Positions 59,064 through 64,000 of a stretch of 64,000 nt of DNA are shown here, piece by piece. Within the stretch, counting starts at the first letter, position 1; each line of letters opens with the position of its first letter. The position numbers were made by a program, and so were the translations under genes. Source of the stretch: Bosea beijingensis. Lineage in GTDB: Bacteria > Pseudomonadota > Alphaproteobacteria > Rhizobiales > Beijerinckiaceae. A model generated the notes under the pieces. The model was not told the DNA's origin and did no database searches. It saw nothing but the letters and a program-made list of their open reading frames with translations. The stretch is from positions 3,988,005 through 4,052,004 of the forward strand of contig NZ_CP132359.1 of NCBI RefSeq assembly GCF_030758975.1, written 5' to 3'.

Positions 59064-60275
59064 ATGCGCGAGCAGCGCGCCCGGCGTCCGAGGACTGTGA
59101 GTGTGTCGATTCGATTTTTGCTCCTGACCTGCATGCTGTCGCTTGGGGTCGCGTCGTCCGCTCCCGCCATGGCCCAGACCGCAAGCCGCCCGGCCGACCG
59201 CGTGACGGTGGGTTCGGTCGCGGAATTCGAGCAGGCACTCGCCGCGGCCGGCGAATCCACGGTCATCGCGCTGAAGCCCGGCGTCTATGACGAGCTGACG
59301 ATCCGGGGCGTGTCCGCGGGAACGGCCGTGACGGTCGTCGCGGCTGAGCCGGCCAATCGTCCTGTGATCCACAAGCTGTCGGTTTCCGACTCGCGCAACG
59401 TCATGTTCGAGGGCCTGCGTTTCGTCGGAACGGGCAAGGAAGCTCCCGATACCTTCGTCGCGGAGATCCGGCAAAGCCAGAATATCCGGATCCGGAAATC
59501 CGAGTTCAGCGCACCCCAGGCGCAAGTGCCAGGTAACGCCAGCGCTATTCGTGCGGTCGAGGTCACGACACTGCATCTTGCCGATACGGTGATCGAGAAC
59601 CTGAACCGCGGCATCGTGGTCGACCGCAGCACGGCTGTTGTCATCGAGCATAATCAGTTTCGCCGGCTCAATCTTGACGGCCTCGCCATCGTGCAGTCCG
59701 ACGGTGTCACCTTCGACAGCAACCGGCTCGACGCCTTCCGGCCGGAAACCACCGGCCCCCGCCACTTCGTGATGGCGTCGACGCGTCAGACGACTGCGCC
59801 ATCCCGGAACATTCGCATCTCGCGCAACGTCATGACCCAGATGGAAGGTGAGCCGATTAGCGGCATCTTTCTCGCAAACGAGGACAAGCGGCCTTACGAG
59901 AATGTCGATGTGTCAAAGAACATCATCGTCGCCGGATCTCCGCACGGCATCACCCTGAGCTATGCGATCAATGCCTCGATAACGGACAATATGGTCCTCG
60001 ATTCCGTAGCATCGATTTATAACAGCACAATTCGGCTGCAGAATTCTCGCAACAGTGAAGTCAGCCGCAATATCGCGGTTGCCTATGGCTATACCGCTAA
60101 TCAGGGCGTCGTATCGCTGCGGAATGTCACCGTGCCTCGCCAGAATAGTGTGACCCGTCGACGGGTCGTTGAACGCGTGCTGGAGGGGCTGAAGCAGCAG
60201 GGGACCGGACCCTACCCGGTCCATGCCGGGCATTCGGTTCTGCCGGAACAGCGTATCGCTGGACCGCGGCTGTAG
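59064..60275 (+). CDS. Exported right-handed beta-helix protein
   Basis: This protein of about 403 residues starts with a signal peptide (SIRFLLLTCMLSLGVASSAPAMAQ, cleavage near the AQT) and then a pectate-lyase-like right-handed beta-helix. The coils repeat about every 22 residues with N-rich turns (RNVMFEGLRF, QNIRIRKSEF, TAVVIEHNQF, DGVTFDSNRL, RNIRISRNVM). Such proteins are polysaccharide lyases, epimerases or binding proteins of the periplasm or outside. No catalytic Lys/Arg/His set was identified. ATG 59064 is chosen; GTG 59097 or 59103 would give a shorter leader. It is divergent from the second exporter. Confidence 0.8.
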   Translation: MREQRARRPRTVSVSIRFLLLTCMLSLGVASSAPAMAQTASRPADRVTVGSVAEFEQALAAAGESTVIALKPGVYDELTIRGVSAGTAVTVVAAEPANRPVIHKLSVSDSRNVMFEGLRFVGTGKEAPDTFVAEIRQSQNIRIRKSEFSAPQAQVPGNASAIRAVEVTTLHLADTVIENLNRGIVVDRSTAVVIEHNQFRRLNLDGLAIVQSDGVTFDSNRLDAFRPETTGPRHFVMASTRQTTAPSRNIRISRNVMTQMEGEPISGIFLANEDKRPYENVDVSKNIIVAGSPHGITLSYAINASITDNMVLDSVASIYNSTIRLQNSRNSEVSRNIAVAYGYTANQGVVSLRNVTVPRQNSVTRRRVVERVLEGLKQQGTGPYPVHAGHSVLPEQRIAGPRL

Positions 60276-60331
60276 CGGTGCCTCGGCGAAAGCGCTGGTC
60301 GCACTGAGTTGCCGCACATTCCGTTGAGAGC

Positions 60332-60418
60332 TCACACACTGCGGATCAATCCGCCATCGACGCGGAGCTTCGCGCCGGTGACATAGCGCGCCCGCTCGAC
60401 ATCGGCGATGTCAGCCAG
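60332..60418 (-). pseudogene. Remnant of an SDR oxidoreductase 3' end
   Basis: The minus strand reads RYVTGAKLRVDGGLIRSV and a stop, the typical C-terminus of an SDR reductase. An in-frame stop at 60419-60421 and loss of similarity upstream show that only the last 28 codons remain. It marks the other flank of the secretion island. Confidence 0.75.
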
Positions 60419-60442
60419 TCATGATGCCCTATCGGATATGCT

Positions 60443-61126
60443 TCAGCGCGTGCCGAGAGGGCGTCCGCCCCAGCCAAGCCTGACGCGCCCGAGCGCCATC
60501 GTCACCGCCGCTTGCGTCGGCTCGACGACGGGCACGCCGAGCTCCTCCTCCAGCGCATCGCGGAAGCGCGCCATGCCGGCGCAGCCCATCACCAGTACAT
60601 CGGCATGATGCGTGTCGCGCAAGGTTTTGCCGACGGCGATCATGCGGCCGAGCGTGAGCTCGTCATCGGCCATTTCGGCGATGGTGAGATTGACCGGGAG
60701 GTCGCCTGCGAAGCGATCCGTCATGCCCATGGCGCCGAGATAGCGCAGATGGCGCGGGATCGAATTCTCCAGCATGGCGACGATGCCGAAGCGCTGGCCC
60801 AGCGTCAGCGCCGTCAGCACGCCGCATTCGGCGATGCCGAGCACCGGCTTGGCACTCTGCTCACGCAGGGAATGCATGCCGGGATCGGAGAAGCAGGCGA
60901 CGACGAAGGCGGCGGCTTCGTTCTCAAGGCCGGCAGCGCGTTTCAGCAGCGCCGGAATCAAGCCGTCGACATCGCGTTGCGACTGGATGCCGGGCGGTCC
61001 GTCGGGCAGCGTCAGGCATTCGATCGCCGGCCCGCCTGCCATGCGTAGCGGCGCGACGGCGACGTCGATCTCCCGGGTCACGCGCTCCGTCGAATTCGGA
61101 TTGATGACGTAGATCGTGCCGCTCAC
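60443..61126 (-). CDS. Asp/Glu/hydantoin racemase family protein
   Basis: This 227-residue enzyme matches the hydantoin/aspartate racemase family. INPNSTERVTREID is the N-terminal motif, and two catalytic cysteines are visible in VVACFSDPGM (about Cys80) and VMGCAGMARF (about Cys184). It would interconvert D- and L-hydantoins or a related ureide so that both enantiomers can be used. It starts at GTG 61126, which overlaps the flavin reductase stop (GTGA 61123-61126) and has AAGGAG seven bases upstream. It is the last of four genes of a hydantoin-type operon. Confidence 0.88.
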   Translation of the reverse strand: MSGTIYVINPNSTERVTREIDVAVAPLRMAGGPAIECLTLPDGPPGIQSQRDVDGLIPALLKRAAGLENEAAAFVVACFSDPGMHSLREQSAKPVLGIAECGVLTALTLGQRFGIVAMLENSIPRHLRYLGAMGMTDRFAGDLPVNLTIAEMADDELTLGRMIAVGKTLRDTHHADVLVMGCAGMARFRDALEEELGVPVVEPTQAAVTMALGRVRLGWGGRPLGTR

Positions 61127-61785
61127 GATGCATCTCCTTCGGGATTGGTGGCTTGCGTCCGCTCGCGCCAGCCATCCAGCGTCTGGCGCGGCTCCTGGAA
61201 GCGATCGCCGAGGCCGAGATACCAGTCGGCGCCGTGCAGCCGGCCGACCAGGTCGAGCTTGTCGATATCGACATGCAGTCGTTCGTCGACGAGGCCGTCG
61301 CGGATATGGAGATGGACGATCTCGCCGACCACGAGATTGCGATGCCGCGTGCCGAGAGAGAGCGAGACCGTTTCGCGGCATTCGAGCTGGACCGGCGAGG
61401 CCGCGAGCCGAGGCGACGCGACCTTGGCGCTCGCCACGGTATCGAGCCCGGCCGCCGCGATTTCGTTGACCTCGGAGGGGAAGTCGATGGCGCATACCTG
61501 CATCGCCGCGACCATCGCCCTGTCGACGAGATTGACGACGAAGCTGCCGGTCTCGCGGATATTGCGCATCGTGTCCTTCAGCGGTTCGGTGCCGCCACGG
61601 CCCTCGATGCCGAGCACGACCAATGGCGGCGCATGGCTGAACACGTTGAAGAAGCTGAAGGGCGCGGCATTGGCGCGGCCCGCCTTGTCGACCGTGGTGA
61701 CGAGTGCGATCGGCCGCGGCAGCACCGTGTTGACGAGGAGCTTGTAGAGATCGCGCTCCCCGAGGTCGCTCGCGGCCCAGTCCAT
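61123..61785 (-). CDS. Flavin reductase-like FMN-binding protein
   Basis: This 220-residue protein has the flavin-reductase-like split-barrel fold: VLPRPIALVTTVDKAGRANAAPFSFFN is the FMN-binding start and NIRETGSFVVNLVD a second hallmark. Members reduce FMN for a partner monooxygenase or act as flavoproteins themselves. No monooxygenase is seen here, so the partner is missing or encoded elsewhere. ATG 61785 lies 4 bp after the stop of the preceding hydrolase, and its stop overlaps the racemase start. Its place in a hydantoin operon suggests an oxidative step on the ring or side chain. Confidence 0.85.
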   Translation of the reverse strand: MDWAASDLGERDLYKLLVNTVLPRPIALVTTVDKAGRANAAPFSFFNVFSHAPPLVVLGIEGRGGTEPLKDTMRNIRETGSFVVNLVDRAMVAAMQVCAIDFPSEVNEIAAAGLDTVASAKVASPRLAASPVQLECRETVSLSLGTRHRNLVVGEIVHLHIRDGLVDERLHVDIDKLDLVGRLHGADWYLGLGDRFQEPRQTLDGWRERTQATNPEGDAS

Positions 61786-61789
61786 CGCC

Positions 61790-63034
61790 TCAGCCCAGTT
61801 GTGCGTCGAGCAGGCGCACCGTCTCGGCGAGTACGCGGGCGCCGTCACCGGCCTGGTCCGGCGTGATCGATTCCTCCGGCGCATGGCTGCGCCCTTCGAG
61901 GCAGGGCACGAAGAGCATGCCGACCGGGCCGATATGGGCGATATGGACGCCGTCATGGCCGGCCCCGCTCGGCAGGTCGCGCGTCGCGAGCCCGAGCGAG
62001 GCGGAGGCGTTGGCAATCGCTGAACGGACTTGCCGAGCGCAGGCGGTCGGCGCGACATGGCTGATCGGCTCGACCGCGATGGTGAGACGCAAGTCTTCAA
62101 GGGCAGGGCGCAGATCGCGCACCAGCACTTCGCCGAAGGCCTTCACCGCCGCCTCGTTGCCGGAGCGGACCTCCAGCGTCATCACGGCCTCGCCCGGCAC
62201 GGCATTGGACGCGTTGGGGCTGACCTCGATGCGCCCGAAGGTGGCGACCAGCGGCTGGTTGTCGCGCGCCGTCGCCAGCGCACGCATGTAGGCAGCCTCG
62301 ATCAGTTTCGCGGCGCCGACCAGCGCATCGGCCCGGAGCGGCATCGGCGTCGCGCCGGCATGGTCGGCCCGGCCGGTGACGATGATGCGCTCGCGGCGGA
62401 TGCCGACGATATCGGTGACGATGCCTATCGGGATGCGCTCGTTCTCCAGCACACGGCCCTGCTCGATATGGACCTCGACATAGGCCGCGATACCATCCGC
62501 CGGCCGCTGGACGGAAGCCAGTTCCGCCGGCCGCCCGCCGACGAAGGCGATGCCTTCGCGCAAGGTCATGCCGTCCGGGCGGGTCATTGCCAGATGCTCT
62601 TCACTCAACGTGCCGGCGAGCGCGCGGCTGCCGATGCAGGAGAGGCCGAATTCGCTCGGTTCTTCGGCGAGGAAGTCGACCACCTCCAGCGTATGGCGCA
62701 GGCGGTCGCCGCGCTCGCTGAAGCTCTGCGCGACTTCCAGCGCGGCGAGCACGCCCAAAATGCCGTCATAGCGCCCGCCGGAGGGCACCGTGTCGGAATG
62801 CGAGCCGATCAGGATCGGCTTCAGCGTCGGATCGGCCCCAGTGAGCCGGCCGATCAGGTTGCCGGCGGCATCGAGCTCCGTCTCCAGCCCGGCCTCGCGG
62901 AATTCCGCTGCGAGCCACTCGCGCCCTTCGAGGAAGCGCGGCGTGAAGGAGCGGCGCGTCCAGGGGCGCTCCGGGTCGGTGATGGCGGAAAGCGCTTCGA
63001 TACGGCGCCAGAGCCGGTCCTGATCGATCGACAT
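61790..63034 (-). CDS. Zn-dependent N-carbamoyl-L-amino acid hydrolase / allantoate amidohydrolase family (M20)
   Basis: This 414-residue enzyme belongs to the AllC/HyuC branch of M20 hydrolases. The metal ligands are visible in IGSHSDTVPSGGRYDG (His, Asp), DFLAEEPSEFG (Glu pair) and the late SGAGHDG and LFVPCLEGRSHAPEE. HIEQGRVLE is typical of the branch. It removes the carbamoyl group from N-carbamoyl amino acids, or ammonia from allantoate. It lies 4 bp behind the cyclic amidohydrolase, whose ring-opened product it would take. ATG 63034 gives the usual family N-terminus. Confidence 0.9.
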   Translation of the reverse strand: MSIDQDRLWRRIEALSAITDPERPWTRRSFTPRFLEGREWLAAEFREAGLETELDAAGNLIGRLTGADPTLKPILIGSHSDTVPSGGRYDGILGVLAALEVAQSFSERGDRLRHTLEVVDFLAEEPSEFGLSCIGSRALAGTLSEEHLAMTRPDGMTLREGIAFVGGRPAELASVQRPADGIAAYVEVHIEQGRVLENERIPIGIVTDIVGIRRERIIVTGRADHAGATPMPLRADALVGAAKLIEAAYMRALATARDNQPLVATFGRIEVSPNASNAVPGEAVMTLEVRSGNEAAVKAFGEVLVRDLRPALEDLRLTIAVEPISHVAPTACARQVRSAIANASASLGLATRDLPSGAGHDGVHIAHIGPVGMLFVPCLEGRSHAPEESITPDQAGDGARVLAETVRLLDAQLG

Positions 63035-63038
63035 GGGT

Positions 63039-64000
63039 TCAAGCCGCCGGGCGCAGGAAGCGGCCGTCGCCGGCCTTGTTGCGGATTTCCTTGCCGTCCC
63101 AGGCAAGTTGCCCACGGACATAGGTCGCGGCGACGCGGACGCGGAACTCGCGACCCTCCATCGAGCTCCACTTCACCGCCGAGAGGCTCTTGCTGGGGTC
63201 ATGGATGAAGCGGCCGGGCTCCAGCACGGTGATGTCGGCATCGGCGCCGGCTTCGAGCCGGCCCTTGTCGGCGAGCAGGAAGGCTTTTGCCGGCCCCTCG
63301 CAGAGCTGCTTCACCACGATGGTCGGGGAGAGGCCGTGCTCCTCGCAGCCGGTCCAGAGCGCCGGCAGCAGGGTCTCGATGCCCGGCCCGCCCGAGGTGT
63401 TCTTGAAGATCATCGGGTCCCCCTTCTTTTCCAGCCCCCAGGAGACATGGTCCGACGAGATGAAATCGCAATGGCCGGCAGCGAGATGGCTCCAGAGCAG
63501 GTCGCTCTCGGCCTTCGGGCGGATCGGCGGGTAATGCTTGATCCTGGCGCCGAAGCGCGGGCCGTGCTCCTCGGCATTGAGCATGAAATATTGCACGCAG
63601 CTCTCGACCGTCGCCTTGTAGCCGGCCTGCTTGTACATGTTGCAGATCTCGAAGCCGCGCGAGGTCGAGACGTGGACGGCATGTGCCCGGGCGCCCGTCT
63701 CGGCGCCGATCTCGTAGATGCGCGCGGTGGCGAGGTTCTCAACCAATGGCGTATGGGCGCGCAGGAAGGCGTCCGGGCCGGTATCGCCGGCCTCGATCAA
63801 CCTGGCGATGTTGCGCCTCGTCATCTCCTGGTCCTGGTTATGGACGCCGCAGAGCAGGCCGGTCGGCTCGATCAGCTTGAAGGCCTCGTAGAGCGTGTCG
63901 TCGCCGATGCGGGGGAAGCGCGTCGGATTGGCCTCGAAGGTCGAGAACTTGAAGGCGCAGGCGCCCGCATCGACGAGGCCGGGAATGGCATGCAGGCCGT
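63039..64000 (-). CDS. Cyclic amidohydrolase (hydantoinase/dihydroorotase/allantoinase family), cut by the window edge
   Basis: The C-terminal 320 residues of an amidohydrolase are present; the gene continues past base 64000. HAVHVSTSRG (metal His), ISSDHVSWGL (metal Asp region), GPGIETLLPALW and EAGADADITVLEPGRFIHDP are hallmarks of the dihydropyrimidinase/allantoinase group. It would open a cyclic ureide such as hydantoin, dihydropyrimidine or allantoin. The hydrolase follows after 4 bp. The N-terminal metal-binding HxH is outside the window. Confidence 0.88.
   Translation of the reverse strand, partial: GLHAIPGLVDAGACAFKFSTFEANPTRFPRIGDDTLYEAFKLIEPTGLLCGVHNQDQEMTRRNIARLIEAGDTGPDAFLRAHTPLVENLATARIYEIGAETGARAHAVHVSTSRGFEICNMYKQAGYKATVESCVQYFMLNAEEHGPRFGARIKHYPPIRPKAESDLLWSHLAAGHCDFISSDHVSWGLEKKGDPMIFKNTSGGPGIETLLPALWTGCEEHGLSPTIVVKQLCEGPAKAFLLADKGRLEAGADADITVLEPGRFIHDPSKSLSAVKWSSMEGREFRVRVAATYVRGQLAWDGKEIRNKAGDGRFLRPAA

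Noticed and set aside
1..64000. CRISPR array, tRNA, rRNA, insertion sequence or prophage integrase
   Set aside because: None was seen: no regularly spaced repeats, no transposase or integrase motif, and no recognisable tRNA in the gaps read.

Overview
The window is about 64 kb of high-GC, gene-dense DNA with short intergenic gaps and many ATGA/GTGA stop-start overlaps. Protein character (MocR and FCD-GntR regulators, TTT transporters, PrtD/HlyD type I secretion, a cobalamin riboswitch, an FtsK end of alphaproteobacterial type) points to an alphaproteobacterium, most likely Hyphomicrobiales (Bosea- or Methylobacterium-like). That placement is inference; there is no rRNA or tRNA to fix it.

Layout. 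(1) 1-11.3 kb: amine or amino-alcohol catabolism: PuuB-like FAD oxidase, two aldehyde dehydrogenases, an enolase-superfamily enzyme, a MocR regulator, a GMC oxidoreductase, a glutamine-synthetase-like ligase and an iron alcohol dehydrogenase. (2) 11.3-13.9 kb: a four-gene, end-overlapping phospholipid operon (PlsC-like, CdsA-like, small membrane protein, CDP-alcohol phosphotransferase with a variant active site). (3) 14.0-20.0 kb: cobalamin riboswitch followed by btuB-btuF-btuC-btuD and a coupled gene of unknown function. (4) 20.1-29.6 kb: prpD-like, prpB-like and two complete tripartite tricarboxylate transporters diverging from a region with a perfect ATTGTCGACAAT palindrome, plus a GntR regulator. 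(5) 29.6-35.5 kb: atypical SDR and LysR regulator, M20 amidohydrolase, beta-propeller protein, TPR/winged-helix regulator, DUF899 protein. (6) 35.9-41.7 kb: UgpC-type ABC importer with a phosphodiesterase-like and an inositol-monophosphatase-like enzyme.

(7) From about 41.7 kb the character changes. A decayed 3' end of ftsK lies next to an island (about 42-60.3 kb) for cell-surface glycan and type I secretion. It begins with a lower-GC gene that fuses an adenylation domain, a carrier domain and an integral-membrane acyltransferase in one chain. It continues with a small RTX protein, an overlapping four-gene operon (hexapeptide acetyltransferase, two GT2 glycosyltransferases, pyruvyl transferase), a secreted degenerate nuclease-like protein, two separate type I ABC/adaptor pairs, a second small RTX protein and an exported beta-helix protein. 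The two RTX proteins share an RTX core, a DLNF-GD block and a C-terminal ending, so they are the likely cargo of the two exporters.

(8) 60.3-64 kb: an SDR remnant, then an overlapping hydantoin/ureide operon (racemase, flavin reductase, N-carbamoyl amino acid hydrolase, cyclic amidohydrolase cut by the window edge). The strongest candidates for something undescribed are the adenylation-carrier-acyltransferase fusion in its surface-glycan setting and the two-exporter/two-small-RTX arrangement.
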